From: Opitutus sp. GAS368
Lineage (GTDB): Bacteria > Verrucomicrobiota > Verrucomicrobiia > Opitutales > Opitutaceae
Direction of reading: 5' to 3'
NCBI GenBank assembly: GCA_945906965.1
Contig: CAMDRP010000001.1
Span: 1 to 32,907, forward strand
Length of the DNA: 32,907 nucleotides
Below, in pieces: positions 6,329 through 14,624 of the stretch. Each line of letters begins with the position of its first letter. Position 1 is the first letter of the stretch. The notes below the pieces were generated by a model. The model did no database searches. It was not told the DNA's origin and saw only the letters and a list, made by a program, of their open reading frames with translations. The translations under genes were made by a program, and so were the position numbers.

Positions 6329-7627
6329 TCAGCGCGCTAGTCCCCAACGTGCTGTGAAGGGATAATAAATGATCAAGGGTCGACCAACGGCATCTTTGAG
6401 CGGAACAAAGCCCCAGTAACGACTATCTTGGCTGTTGCCTGAATTATCACCCATGGAGAAGAAACCATCTTTGGGGATAGTCAGTTTTTCGCCAACCTGT
6501 AGGTATTTCGATCCGTAACGCGGATCGGCGTAAAAATATCCGCGATACAAGCCGCTTCGTTTGGCGTTGGCGTCAAAAGCATCTGAGCCAGTTATGGGCG
6601 CACCGTTGCGAAAAATACCAGGCTCTTTGATTTCGAGAACATCACCCGGAACGCCGACCAATCGTTTAATGTAGTACTGGTCTTGACCGATTCCGGCGAT
6701 ATTGTCGGTGCGAAAAACGAATCCCTGCCCCGTCTTGGGCTGGACAAAATGAAAACTTAAGCGGTCTACGAAGAGCTGATCCCCAGTTAAGAGATCGAAA
6801 CGCAACAACGCATCGCCGGCTTTAACGGTACGTCCCAAGGGAATGAGTCTCACGCTAGCGGTCGCGCCCGTCTTAGAATCAATTTTGAGTAAAGATTCGT
6901 GACCTGCGACCGCTCGGAATAAACGCGGCCATTGAGCCGAAAAATCGCGTTCGCTGCCAAAATAGGTTTCAAACAGCATGCGATCAAAATCGCCGAAATC
7001 CATCGGGACACGCATCGTGGCCGGCGCACCATCAACATAGAAAGTATATTCCTTCACCTGCGTCGGAAAAATGAACCAGCTCCTATCGGGCTGAATCGTA
7101 TAGGCCATGCGGCCATTATTGAAAAATGGCGCGGTGACCTCGCCGCCGCGCGGGGCGATGGCTTCAAAGCGTTGCGCGCCAAAGGCCAGAAATCTAATGA
7201 CTTGGCTTAACTTACCTGGAGGCTCGGTGGCGGCGGTGTGGTTTTCGCCCGTCATCCCGTAATAAGTCGGCCACATCGAGTTGGTTGGGATTTTGAACGG
7301 TTGGGCCACATAGGTGCGGATGCCCAAGATCACCAAGGCGGCGACGACGAAAAACTCGACGTTTTCAACGAGGGCGTTTTTCGGATAAACGGCTCCGCCG
7401 GTTTCACGCATAACCTCTTCGGCTTGTTCGATTCTTAACTTAAGTTTGGCCGCATCGAGGCGCTGCTTAATGCCTTCGCGCAGGGAATCGATTTGTTGCG
7501 TGAGTTTACCGAGCTGGGCGGCGGGCAAGACATCGCGACGGAAATGGTAAATCTTCTCCGCTAGCTCGAGCCAGTTCGCGGCGTTCTCGAGCATCTTCTT
7601 ATCCTGCGACTGGAAAAAACCAAACAT
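6329..7627 (-). CDS. lepB: Signal peptidase I
   Basis: A 432-residue membrane-bound type I signal peptidase (S26), which removes signal peptides from exported pre-proteins. In order: a charged, probably coiled-coil N-terminal segment (about 35-75), one membrane segment (90-106, VEFFVVAALVILGIRTYVA), the box with nucleophile Ser117 (KIPTNSMWPTY), the box with general base Lys321 (YYIKRLVGVPGD), and the SMGDNSGNSQDSRYWGFVP box (391-409). Ser and Lys lie about 200 residues apart, against about 55 in E. coli LepB, so a large insertion of roughly 150 residues sits between them (about 125-300). The gene starts 21 bases after lepA and probably shares its transcript. All catalytic residues are present, so it is likely active. 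Confidence 0.95.
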   Translation of the reverse strand: MFGFFQSQDKKMLENAANWLELAEKIYHFRRDVLPAAQLGKLTQQIDSLREGIKQRLDAAKLKLRIEQAEEVMRETGGAVYPKNALVENVEFFVVAALVILGIRTYVAQPFKIPTNSMWPTYYGMTGENHTAATEPPGKLSQVIRFLAFGAQRFEAIAPRGGEVTAPFFNNGRMAYTIQPDRSWFIFPTQVKEYTFYVDGAPATMRVPMDFGDFDRMLFETYFGSERDFSAQWPRLFRAVAGHESLLKIDSKTGATASVRLIPLGRTVKAGDALLRFDLLTGDQLFVDRLSFHFVQPKTGQGFVFRTDNIAGIGQDQYYIKRLVGVPGDVLEIKEPGIFRNGAPITGSDAFDANAKRSGLYRGYFYADPRYGSKYLQVGEKLTIPKDGFFSMGDNSGNSQDSRYWGFVPLKDAVGRPLIIYYPFTARWGLAR

Positions 7628-7648
7628 GGCGGAGCTGATTAAGGGAAC

Positions 7649-9445
7649 TTAGTTGTTTTGGAGTACCTTGATAAAGGCATCCGGTGGGATCGAAACTTTA
7701 CCGATCTGTTTCATTTTCTTTTTACCCTCTTTTTGTTTGTCGAGGAGCTTGCGCTTGCGGCTGATGTCACCGCCGTAGCATTTCGCGGTGACGTCTTTGC
7801 GCATTTCCTTCACGTTATCGCGCGCAATGATTTTACCGCCGATCGCGGCTTGAATGGCGACTTTGAACATCTGGGGCGGGATGATCTCGGCGAGTTTTTC
7901 GCAAAGCTGGCGGCCCTTGGATTCGGCTTTATCGCGATGCACGATACAAGCAAAGGCATCCACGGGATCGCCGTTGATCATGATGTCCATCTTCACGAGG
8001 TCGGAGGCCATGTAGTCGCCGAGTTCGTAATCCATGGAGCCATAGCCATGCGTGACGCTCTTCAGACGATCGTTGAAATCGACGAGGATCTCGTTGAGCG
8101 GCAGAACGCAGCGCAGCATCACGCGATTCATGTCGAGCGTGTCGGTATGCTCACAGACGCCACGCTTTTCCATGATGATCGAAAGCATGTCGCCCATCGA
8201 ACTGTTAGGGATGATAATCGACGCCCGAATCGTCGGTTCCCGAATCTCAAGGATCGTGCCGGGATCGGGCATATTTACGGGATTATCCACGTCGATCTCT
8301 TCGCCGCCTTGTTTGACGATGTGATAAATAACGCTCGGGTACGTGGAGATGATTTCGACATCATGTTCGCGACGCACGCGCTCCTGAATGATTTCCATGT
8401 GGAGCAAGCCGAGGAAACCGCAGCGAAAGCCGAAACCCAACGCGAGTGAGCTTTCCGAGGAATAAACAAAGGCAGCGTCGTTGAGTTGGAGGCGACCGAG
8501 ACCTGCTTTCAACTTTTCGTAGTCGTCGCTTTCAAGGGGATAGAGTCCGCAGAATACCATAGGGCGAACTTCTTTATAGCCCGGCAACATTTCTGTGGCG
8601 GGTCGTGCGGCGATGGTGATGGTATCGCCGGTTTTTACTTCGGAAGGAGTTTTGATACTAGAAACGATGTAGCCGACATCGCCGGCGTTCAGCACCGTAC
8701 ATTTCTCCATCTTCGGAGTGAAGATGCCGACTTCTTTCACTTCCGCTTTTTGGCCAGTGCTCATGAGCATCATCATGTCATGTGCTTTGATCGAGCCCGA
8801 GAAAACGCGCACGTATGCGATGCAGCCGCGGTACGCATCGTAAAGGGAATCGAATACCAGAATTCTAGCCTGCGGATAATCGCTCCAGCGCGGCGAAGGC
8901 ACGCGTGCGACGACGGCTTCAAGAATATCGACAATGCCGATACCGGATTTTCCGCTGGCGAGAATCGCTTCCTCGGCGGGAATTGTGAGAATGTCCTCCA
9001 GTTGGCGGGTGCACAGTTCAAGATTAGCACTTGGCAGATCGATTTTGTTGATCACCGGGATGATCTTGAGATTTTGGCCGAAGGCCAACTGGGCATTGGC
9101 GACGGTCTGAGCTTCGACACCTTGAGCAGCGTCAATTAAAAGCACGGCTCCTTCACACGCGGCGAGGCTGCGCGAAACTTCGTAAGAGAAGTCCACGTGG
9201 CCAGGTGTGTCCATGAGGTTGAGTTTGTAATCTTGGCCATCTTTCGCGCGGTACGTCATCGTAACCGGGTGCGACTTGATCGTGATACCTCGCTCTTTCT
9301 CGAGGTCCATCGAGTCCAGATGCTGCGCGGTCAGTACACGTTGGGAAACGGTGTTGGTGTGCTCAAGCAGTCGGTCGGAAAGCGTGGTTTTGCCATGGTC
9401 GACGTGGGCGATGATGCAGAAATTGCGGGTGTTTTTGGCAGACAT
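7649..9445 (-). CDS. lepA: Elongation factor 4 (LepA) GTPase
   Basis: A 598-residue translational GTPase, EF4/LepA, which acts on ribosomes during initiation or elongation under stress. The G domain shows HVDHGKTTLSDRLLEHTNT (G1), EKERGITIKS (G2), MDTPGHVDFSYEV (G3) and INKIDLPSAN (G4). The LepA-specific C-terminus is present (MDYELGDYMASDLVKMDI, then IGGKIIARDNVKEMRKDVTA and CYGGDISRKRKLLDKQKEGK). Length is normal for the family. The start is the ATG at 9445 (SAKNTRNFCIIAHVD), where family members begin; an ATG at 9457 would add four residues and overlap the fabD end. It lies between fabD and lepB in one apparent operon, with no ribosome binding site visible, so coupling to fabD translation is plausible. 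Confidence 0.97.
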   Translation of the reverse strand: MSAKNTRNFCIIAHVDHGKTTLSDRLLEHTNTVSQRVLTAQHLDSMDLEKERGITIKSHPVTMTYRAKDGQDYKLNLMDTPGHVDFSYEVSRSLAACEGAVLLIDAAQGVEAQTVANAQLAFGQNLKIIPVINKIDLPSANLELCTRQLEDILTIPAEEAILASGKSGIGIVDILEAVVARVPSPRWSDYPQARILVFDSLYDAYRGCIAYVRVFSGSIKAHDMMMLMSTGQKAEVKEVGIFTPKMEKCTVLNAGDVGYIVSSIKTPSEVKTGDTITIAARPATEMLPGYKEVRPMVFCGLYPLESDDYEKLKAGLGRLQLNDAAFVYSSESSLALGFGFRCGFLGLLHMEIIQERVRREHDVEIISTYPSVIYHIVKQGGEEIDVDNPVNMPDPGTILEIREPTIRASIIIPNSSMGDMLSIIMEKRGVCEHTDTLDMNRVMLRCVLPLNEILVDFNDRLKSVTHGYGSMDYELGDYMASDLVKMDIMINGDPVDAFACIVHRDKAESKGRQLCEKLAEIIPPQMFKVAIQAAIGGKIIARDNVKEMRKDVTAKCYGGDISRKRKLLDKQKEGKKKMKQIGKVSIPPDAFIKVLQNN

Positions 9446-9449
9446 CGGC

Positions 9450-10358
9450 TCAGGCATTAGAAAGGTCGGTGAATTCGCTGAAATTTTTTACAGACCAGGA
9501 TTTTTCGGTGCGACGGGCGAGTCCAGCCAACACGCCTCCCGGTCCTAGTTCCCAAAATGGGGTCGCTCCAGCCGCAGCGGCCTGGCGCATGCAATCTTCC
9601 CAAAGCACGGATGAAACGACTTGTTGCACCAAGGCGTTTTTGATGGCCGCAGGATCGGCGATTGCTTGACCCGTAGTGTTGGTGAAGACCGTGAACTTCG
9701 GCGCCGCAAACGGCACGCTCTCGAGATAAGCCGCAAAAGCCACCCGGGCTGGCTCCATGAGCCTCGAGTGATAAGCGCCGGCCACGTTCAAAGGGATGAC
9801 CTTTTTCATGCCGCGGTCTTTGGCGCCGGCGACCGCCGCAGCGATTTTGGTGTTTTCACCGGAAATTATGATTTGGCCTGGGGCGTTGAAATTTGCCGCT
9901 TCGACATCGAAGTCGCGACAAAGTTCGGCAACGCTGGTACGTTCTTCCCCGATGACCGCCGCCATGGCGCCTGAAGTTTGCTCACAGGCCAATTGCATCA
10001 AGCGTCCGCGTTCCGCCACAATGCGCAATCCCGTCGCGAAATCGAAAACGCCTGCGGCGGCATAAGCCGTGACTTCGCCCAGGCTCAGGCCGAGGGCGAA
10101 ATTGATTTCGGAGGCCTTGCCCTGTTCGCGCAGGGCCGCCAGCAACGCTAGGCCATGTACAAAAAGCGCCGGTTGGCACACTTTCGTGGGCGTGAGTACT
10201 GCATCGGGGCCCTCGAAACTCAGCTGCGTGAGATCCCAACCCAAGATGCGATTCGCTTCATCATACAGGCCACGCGCTGCAGGCGAACCCGCGTAAAGCG
10301 ATTTACCCATGCCCGTTTTTTGAGCACCCTGCCCTGCGAATAATAATGCCAATCCCAT
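9450..10358 (-). CDS. fabD: Malonyl-CoA:ACP transacylase
   Basis: A 302-residue cytoplasmic enzyme that moves malonyl from CoA to acyl carrier protein for fatty acid synthesis. It begins GLALLFAGQGAQKTGMGKSL, the family N-terminus. The nucleophile lies in FALGLSLGEVTAYAAAG (GxSxG, with Leu where many have His) and the catalytic His in NVAGAYHSRLMEPA. GQIIISGENTKI and FTNTTGQAI are further family segments, and FWELGPGGVLAGL is the usual C-terminal motif. I take the ATG at 10358; a TTG five codons upstream is less likely. It is the first gene of fabD-lepA-lepB, and its stop lies four bases before the lepA start. No other fab genes are nearby, which is atypical, since fabD often sits with fabG, acpP and fabF. 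Confidence 0.95.
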   Translation of the reverse strand: MGLALLFAGQGAQKTGMGKSLYAGSPAARGLYDEANRILGWDLTQLSFEGPDAVLTPTKVCQPALFVHGLALLAALREQGKASEINFALGLSLGEVTAYAAAGVFDFATGLRIVAERGRLMQLACEQTSGAMAAVIGEERTSVAELCRDFDVEAANFNAPGQIIISGENTKIAAAVAGAKDRGMKKVIPLNVAGAYHSRLMEPARVAFAAYLESVPFAAPKFTVFTNTTGQAIADPAAIKNALVQQVVSSVLWEDCMRQAAAAGATPFWELGPGGVLAGLARRTEKSWSVKNFSEFTDLSNA

Positions 10359-10623
10359 GGTAGAAACCGCCAAGACAAGCGCCCGACGGCAGTGAAACCA
10401 AGCCCTAAAAATATTGGGCCGATTAGAATCCTTTGAGGTGGGCTATTTTTTTTTAAAAAATCATTCGCCCTAGATTTGTACGACGAGCTTGAACAGGGTA
10501 TTTAAATTTTTTATCGGACGGTAGCGCGTAAATTTCACGATCAAAAGCAATTAAATAGCAATCATAAAACGCTTTGCAAGGCGCCGTTCCTCAAGTTTGT
10601 TGTAAAACAACGCTAACATTTTA
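10359..10623. promoter_or_regulatory. Divergent fabD / dapA intergenic region
   Basis: A 265-base AT-rich gap between the divergent fabD and dapA starts; it must hold promoters for both operons, but no well-spaced -35/-10 pair could be called. A long T then A tract lies around 10446-10460. A perfect small hairpin (GTTGT, AAA, ACAAC) at 10599-10611 lies 12 bases before the dapA ATG and might influence dapA translation. No riboswitch or small RNA was recognised. Confidence 0.4.
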
Positions 10624-11511
10624 ATGAAAACACGTCCGCTTACCGGTACCATCACCGCACTTGTCACGCCCTTCCAGCGGGGTAAAATCGCACATGGCGA
10701 TTTAAAGCGGTTGATCGAACACCAAATCCGTGGAGGCATTGATGGCTTGGTTCCTGTCGGCACCACGGGTGAATCGCCGACGGTAAACCACGAGGAACAT
10801 ATTGAAATCATTCAGGCCACCGTGGAATTAACGCGGGGGCGCGTACCTGTTATTGCTGGCACGGGTTCTAATTCGACACAGGAAGCGGTCGAACTAACCC
10901 AGCAAGCCCATGCCGTCGGCGCTGATGCTATGCTCGTGGTGGCTCCGTATTACAACAAGCCCGGAGCGGAAGGACTTTTCCGACATTTCTGTGCTGTCGC
11001 TGAAGCCACCGATAAACCGATCATTCTCTACTCCATACCCGGACGCTGCGGCATCGAGATCGGCATCCCCGTTGTGGAACGTCTGCGTGCTAAATTTAAA
11101 CACGTGCGCTGGATCAAAGAAGCGGGCGGCAGCGTGGATCGCGTGGATCAACTTAAACACGCGCTCGGCTCTGACATTACCGTGCTCAGCGGTGATGACT
11201 CCCTCACCCTGCCCTTCATGGCCGTAGGCGCCGAGGGCGTGATCAGTGTGGCCTCGAATCTTTATGCGCGCGACATTGGTAACATGGTGCGGCTCGCTTT
11301 GGCTGGCGATTTTACGAAAGCGCTCAAATCGCATCGTCGCCTCTACCCGATGTTCAAAGCGATCTTCATCGAGTCTAATCCCAGCCCGATCAAATTTGCT
11401 TTAGTGCGGGCGGGCATCATCGCCAGCGCTGAGGTCCGCTTGCCGCTGAGCGAAATCAGTAAAGAAAGTGCGCAGAAATTAAGCCAAGTCCTAGCTGCGC
11501 TCGATCGCTAA
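10624..11511 (+). CDS. dapA: 4-hydroxy-tetrahydrodipicolinate synthase
   Basis: A 295-residue TIM-barrel lyase that condenses pyruvate with aspartate semialdehyde, the first committed step to diaminopimelate and lysine. Family residues can be placed: VPVGTTGESPT (Thr47/48, substrate binding), VAPYYNKP (Tyr109/110), ILYSIPGR (Tyr136, Arg141) and the Schiff-base Lys165 in VRWIKEAGGS. The length is usual. The ATG at 10624 gives the standard N-terminus (KTRPLTGTITALVTPF); no Shine-Dalgarno sequence is visible. dapB follows after nine bases, so the two act in series in one operon. The paralogous N-acetylneuraminate lyase is unlikely given the dapB neighbour. Confidence 0.96.
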   Translation: MKTRPLTGTITALVTPFQRGKIAHGDLKRLIEHQIRGGIDGLVPVGTTGESPTVNHEEHIEIIQATVELTRGRVPVIAGTGSNSTQEAVELTQQAHAVGADAMLVVAPYYNKPGAEGLFRHFCAVAEATDKPIILYSIPGRCGIEIGIPVVERLRAKFKHVRWIKEAGGSVDRVDQLKHALGSDITVLSGDDSLTLPFMAVGAEGVISVASNLYARDIGNMVRLALAGDFTKALKSHRRLYPMFKAIFIESNPSPIKFALVRAGIIASAEVRLPLSEISKESAQKLSQVLAALDR

Positions 11512-11520
11512 AATCTCCAC

Positions 11521-12252
11521 ATGTCCATCAATGCATTACTCAATGGTTCGCGCGGCCGTATGGGCCAAGCAATCGCCGCTGCCGCAGCCGAAGCCGGCGT
11601 CATCCTCTGTGCGAGCTTGGACGCAGACGATGCGGTGGCTGATCATATTGACGCGTGCGATGTGATCATCGACTTCAGCTCGCATCGAGCGACCGAGGCT
11701 TTACTCGAACTCGCCTTAGCTCACAAAAAACCTATCGTAATCGGTACCACCGGTCACTCTGCAGAAGAGAAAACTCGTTTGCTCGGCCTCGCTCAACAAG
11801 TGCCCTGCGTGTGGGCCGGAAATTTTTCCATCGGCGTAAATTTACTTTTCGCCCTCACGCGTCGAGCCTCCGCGATTCTAGGCTCCGATTATGACATCGA
11901 AGTCGTGGAGATGCATCATCGCTTTAAAAAAGATGCTCCTAGCGGCACCGCAGCTCGCCTGCTTGAGATCATCATGGAGGAGCGAAAACTCACCGCCGCA
12001 GCTTTACGCCACGGCCGCGAAGGCATCACTGGCGAGCGCAAGCCGACGGAAATCGGAATTCATGCGCTTCGTGGGGGCGACGTGGTGGGCGATCACACGG
12101 TCATGTTTGCCGCTATGGGCGAACGCTTAGAGCTGACGCACAAGGCCAGCGATCGGGGTGTTTTTGCCCGCGGATCTCTGCGCGCCGCTCAATGGCTTGT
12201 TGGTCGCAAAGCAGGGCTCTATGATATGCAAGACGTGCTTGGCTTGCAGTAA
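11521..12252 (+). CDS. dapB: 4-hydroxy-tetrahydrodipicolinate reductase
   Basis: A 243-residue NAD(P)H-dependent reductase for the step after DapA. The Rossmann part has the nucleotide motif NGSRGRMGQA (8-17), DVIIDFSSHRATE (47-59) and VIGTTGHS (73-80). The catalytic block is EVVEMHHRFKKDAPSGTA (127-144), holding the proton-donor His pair and the active-site Lys, and the C-terminus has GGDVVGDHTVMFA. Length is slightly short but within the family range, and the N-terminus is trimmed. The preceding gene is dapA and ruvA follows after 26 bases, consistent with one transcript dapA-dapB-ruvA. Confidence 0.96.
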   Translation: MSINALLNGSRGRMGQAIAAAAAEAGVILCASLDADDAVADHIDACDVIIDFSSHRATEALLELALAHKKPIVIGTTGHSAEEKTRLLGLAQQVPCVWAGNFSIGVNLLFALTRRASAILGSDYDIEVVEMHHRFKKDAPSGTAARLLEIIMEERKLTAAALRHGREGITGERKPTEIGIHALRGGDVVGDHTVMFAAMGERLELTHKASDRGVFARGSLRAAQWLVGRKAGLYDMQDVLGLQ

Positions 12253-12278
12253 CCAACCTCTGCTGCCCTTACATCATC

Positions 12279-12884
12279 GTGATCACCTCCATCAAAGGAA
12301 CTCTTATATCCGCCACTCCGCTCCACGCCATCGTCGAACTGAATGGCTTCGGCTACGAGGTTAACATCCCTCTCACCAGCGCGGAGAAGCTTCCGGCTGC
12401 AGGCTCCGAGGTGAGACTACACACACACGTGATTTACCGAGAGGACGCGCAGACCCTGTACGGTTTTGCGACCATTGCGGATCGAGATTTTTTCCGTCTC
12501 ATGATCGATCATGTCACGGGAATCGGCCCTAAGAGCGCGCTCGGAATCATGAGCCGCCTTTCCGTGGAATCCTTAGAATCGGCAATTCGCAGCGGCGATA
12601 TTGGCTTGTTGGCTAAATGCCCCGGCATAGGTAAAAAAACCGCCGAGCGTCTGGTGGTTGAACTCAAGTCTAAGGTAGAATTACCCAGCGGCGGAGCTAA
12701 AAACAGCCCTCAAGTAACTGCAGGTTCAATTGCTACGCCTGCTAGCGCGCATCGTGATGCGATTTCTGCGTTGGTTGCCCTCGGCTACAAAGCACCCGAT
12801 GCCGATGCCGCCATTCGGCAAGCCGCGCTCGCTTTAGGCGCGGGCGCCTCAACGGAGTCTCTCATTAAAAAAGCGCTGAGCTAA
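12279..12884 (+). CDS. ruvA: Holliday junction branch-migration protein RuvA
   Basis: A 201-residue RuvA, the tetrameric protein that binds Holliday junctions and recruits the RuvB motor. Domain I (1-62) begins ITSIKGTLISATPLHAIVEL. Domain II contains two helix-hairpin-helix motifs, HVTGIGPKSALGIMSR (about 84-99) and LAKCPGIGKKTAERLVVELK (about 113-132). Domain III, which binds RuvB, is the C-terminal helical part (AISALVALGYKAPDADAAIR). The start is a GTG at 12279, matching the family N-terminus. Neither ruvB nor ruvC is in the window. The gene is convergent with the anti-sigma gene, and no clear terminator is seen between them. Confidence 0.95.
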   Translation: MITSIKGTLISATPLHAIVELNGFGYEVNIPLTSAEKLPAAGSEVRLHTHVIYREDAQTLYGFATIADRDFFRLMIDHVTGIGPKSALGIMSRLSVESLESAIRSGDIGLLAKCPGIGKKTAERLVVELKSKVELPSGGAKNSPQVTAGSIATPASAHRDAISALVALGYKAPDADAAIRQAALALGAGASTESLIKKALS

Positions 12885-12921
12885 ATAGCCCCGCGCTCTG
12901 CGCCGCACTAGACCGTCCTAC

Positions 12922-13623
12922 TCAACGTTGAAACTGATGAGCCGCCTGCTCAAATCGAGCGTCAATCGGGCGCCGGTTGCGGAAGTTGTTTTTCTCAGGC
13001 GCAAGATTGGCCTTTTGGTCGAAGCGCAAATCTTCCGCCGTGACGCGAGGCATGGAGCTGACTTGAACGCGTTGCATCCAGTCAAAACGAGTATCGCTGC
13101 GATCAAGTGCGGCCATTGAGTTTTGTTCGGCAATGGATCGAGGCGTGTAAGCCGCAAAAGCAGGCTTCAAATCGGCATTTCTCGCCGCGACCGAGACGGT
13201 ACGAGGCAAATCTCGCGCGTTGTTGGCGAGGGGTGAGACCGCCGCAAATTGCACGCTCGTGATCGCGGAGGCTTCAGGCGCGAGGGTGGCCAAATTAGCC
13301 GAGCCGTGTCCGTTACGCATGACCGCTACCACCGCAACACAGGCCGCTGCGGCACACGCCGCCACCGCGTAAAAGCCCAAGCTCCAACGCGGAGTGGCCT
13401 CATCGAAGCGCACGACATTTGAATCTGCAGCAGCGGCAGCAGTTTCGAGCGCGGACGCCTGAGCCAGGACCACGCAAGCCTTCTGCATCTGGCAGTACTC
13501 GCGGTAAATTTTATGACGCGCTGGATTACCGGTTACTTCCACTTCTAGCCGGCGCGCGTCGACGGCGCTGATCTCATGGTCGAGATAAAGATTTAGCAGT
13601 TCGATGAATTCGGCGTCTTTCAT
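12922..13623 (-). CDS. Membrane anti-sigma factor-like protein
   Basis: A 233-residue protein whose ATG overlaps the sigma factor stop by four bases (ATGA), behind a good AGGAGAGG site. The cytoplasmic N-terminus (FIELLNLYLDHEISAVDARR, then NPARHKIYREYCQMQKAC) resembles the helical anti-sigma domain of ECF regulators. It lacks the HxxxCxxC zinc motif (the only candidates are His37, Cys44 and Cys50). One membrane segment lies at 82-102 (GFYAVAACAAAACVAVVAVM). The periplasmic part is of low complexity and unrecognised. By context it should hold the neighbouring sigma factor at the membrane; the signal sensed is unknown. A general hypothetical membrane protein is the alternative. Confidence 0.75.
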   Translation of the reverse strand: MKDAEFIELLNLYLDHEISAVDARRLEVEVTGNPARHKIYREYCQMQKACVVLAQASALETAAAAADSNVVRFDEATPRWSLGFYAVAACAAAACVAVVAVMRNGHGSANLATLAPEASAITSVQFAAVSPLANNARDLPRTVSVAARNADLKPAFAAYTPRSIAEQNSMAALDRSDTRFDWMQRVQVSSMPRVTAEDLRFDQKANLAPEKNNFRNRRPIDARFEQAAHQFQR

Positions 13624-14222
13624 TTAAAATCCTCTCCTAGTTTTGATTTCAGGCTATCGCGGGCTCGGGCTATGCGGCTTTTGACGGTACCTACGGAAAT
13701 ATTTAAAATCTCAGCGATCTCCTCGTAAGATAGATTCTTGATGTTTCGCAGCGTGAGAATTTCCCGATGTTTGGCACTAATTTTTTCCATACCTTTGGCG
13801 ATACGTGCGACAAACTCGGTCGTTACCGTGATATCGCCGGGAGTCTCGACCTCGGCAGGAATAATATCAGCGAGGGTCGTCTCGTTATCGTCGCTAAGTG
13901 GGGCGTCGAAGGAGACAGATTTATCGCGCTTTCGGCGCCACCAATACCAATAGCGATTACGCGCCAAGTTGGTCGCGATCTGATAAAGCCAAGTGGAGAA
14001 CGCAGAATCACCCCGGAAATTTACTAGGCCGCGATGCGCGCGAATAAACGCGTCTTGGGTGACTTCTTCGGCGTCTTGCTGATTACGCAGAAGTTGATGC
14101 ACCATCGCATAAATCCGGTCCCAATAACGAGTGACCATTTCGTCGAATGCCGATTGATCGCCATTTTTAAAGCGGGCTACCAAGGCATGATCCAGGGCAA
14201 CTTCTTGAGCTTTTGAGGACAT
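13620..14222 (-). CDS. ECF-type RNA polymerase sigma factor
   Basis: A 200-residue sigma-70 factor of the extracytoplasmic-function group. Region 2 spans about 15-95 (GDQSAFDEMVTRYWDRIYAM, then QQDAEEVTQDAFIRAHRGL and FSTWLYQIATNLARNRYW), which binds core polymerase and melts the -10 element. Region 4 lies at about 140-195 (KISAKHREILTLRNIKNLSY, then EEIAEILNISVGTVKSRIAR), the helix-turn-helix for the -35. The start is the ATG at 14222, with GAGG eight bases before it; a TTG at 14267 could extend it by 15 residues. It is translationally coupled to the downstream anti-sigma gene. The pair probably controls an envelope or stress regulon, but the promoter motif cannot be named. Confidence 0.92.
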   Translation of the reverse strand: MSSKAQEVALDHALVARFKNGDQSAFDEMVTRYWDRIYAMVHQLLRNQQDAEEVTQDAFIRAHRGLVNFRGDSAFSTWLYQIATNLARNRYWYWWRRKRDKSVSFDAPLSDDNETTLADIIPAEVETPGDITVTTEFVARIAKGMEKISAKHREILTLRNIKNLSYEEIAEILNISVGTVKSRIARARDSLKSKLGEDFK

Positions 14223-14395
14223 ACGTTCTGCCTCATTCTGACGCGTGTACTGTTCGATTGTTCCCAATTTCTTTAACGGAGTCCTAGCAGATAGCTCCTA
14301 GCTTTACCCACGGTCAATCGAGACTGCAACGTTATGGAGAAATTTCTTGCCAAGCCCAGCGCGCGCTACCCATTTTCCGCAGTTCCATCGGTCTA

Positions 14396-14470
14396 GGGCT
14401 GGTAGCTCAATGGTAGAGCAGCATCCTTTTAAGTTGTTGGTTCCGGGTTCGAATCCCGGCCAGCCCACCA
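14396..14470 (+). tRNA. tRNA-Lys (anticodon TTT)
   Basis: A 75-base cloverleaf with encoded CCA. The acceptor stem GGGCTGG pairs with CCAGCCC, and the D arm is GCTC/GAGC. The anticodon arm GCATC-CTTTTAA-GTTGT gives anticodon TTT. The T arm is CCGGG-TTCGAAT-CCCGG, followed by discriminator A and CCA. The anticodon stem has one G-U pair and one T-T mismatch (positions 30-40), which is mildly unusual. It lies between the divergent sigma factor and the Pal gene. Lysine identity follows from the anticodon. Confidence 0.93.
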
Positions 14471-14580
14471 CCGGTGAGCATCCGTTTGAGTCTGGCAAAC
14501 ACCTGCGTAGCTACCACGCGCTGGACGTTGGCATTACCGAATATCAGAAACCTATCTAAATTTCTTGCCGCGCCAAATGC

Positions 14581-14609
14581 TTGGGCCAATAGCTTTACCA
14601 GCTTACTTT
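14581..14609 (+). promoter_or_regulatory. Candidate promoter for the Pal-like gene
   Basis: TTGGGC at 14581-14586 and TACTTT at 14604-14609 are 17 bases apart, 16 bases before the lipoprotein ATG at 14625. The match to the housekeeping consensus is weak and was found by eye only. Confidence 0.25.
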
Positions 14610-14624
14610 ATCTAAATCCACGCC

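Noticed and set aside
7658-8449. Plus-strand frame of 263 codons, and another at 8486-9139
   Set aside because: Both are antisense shadows of lepA with His/Asp/Ala-rich content and no family motif.
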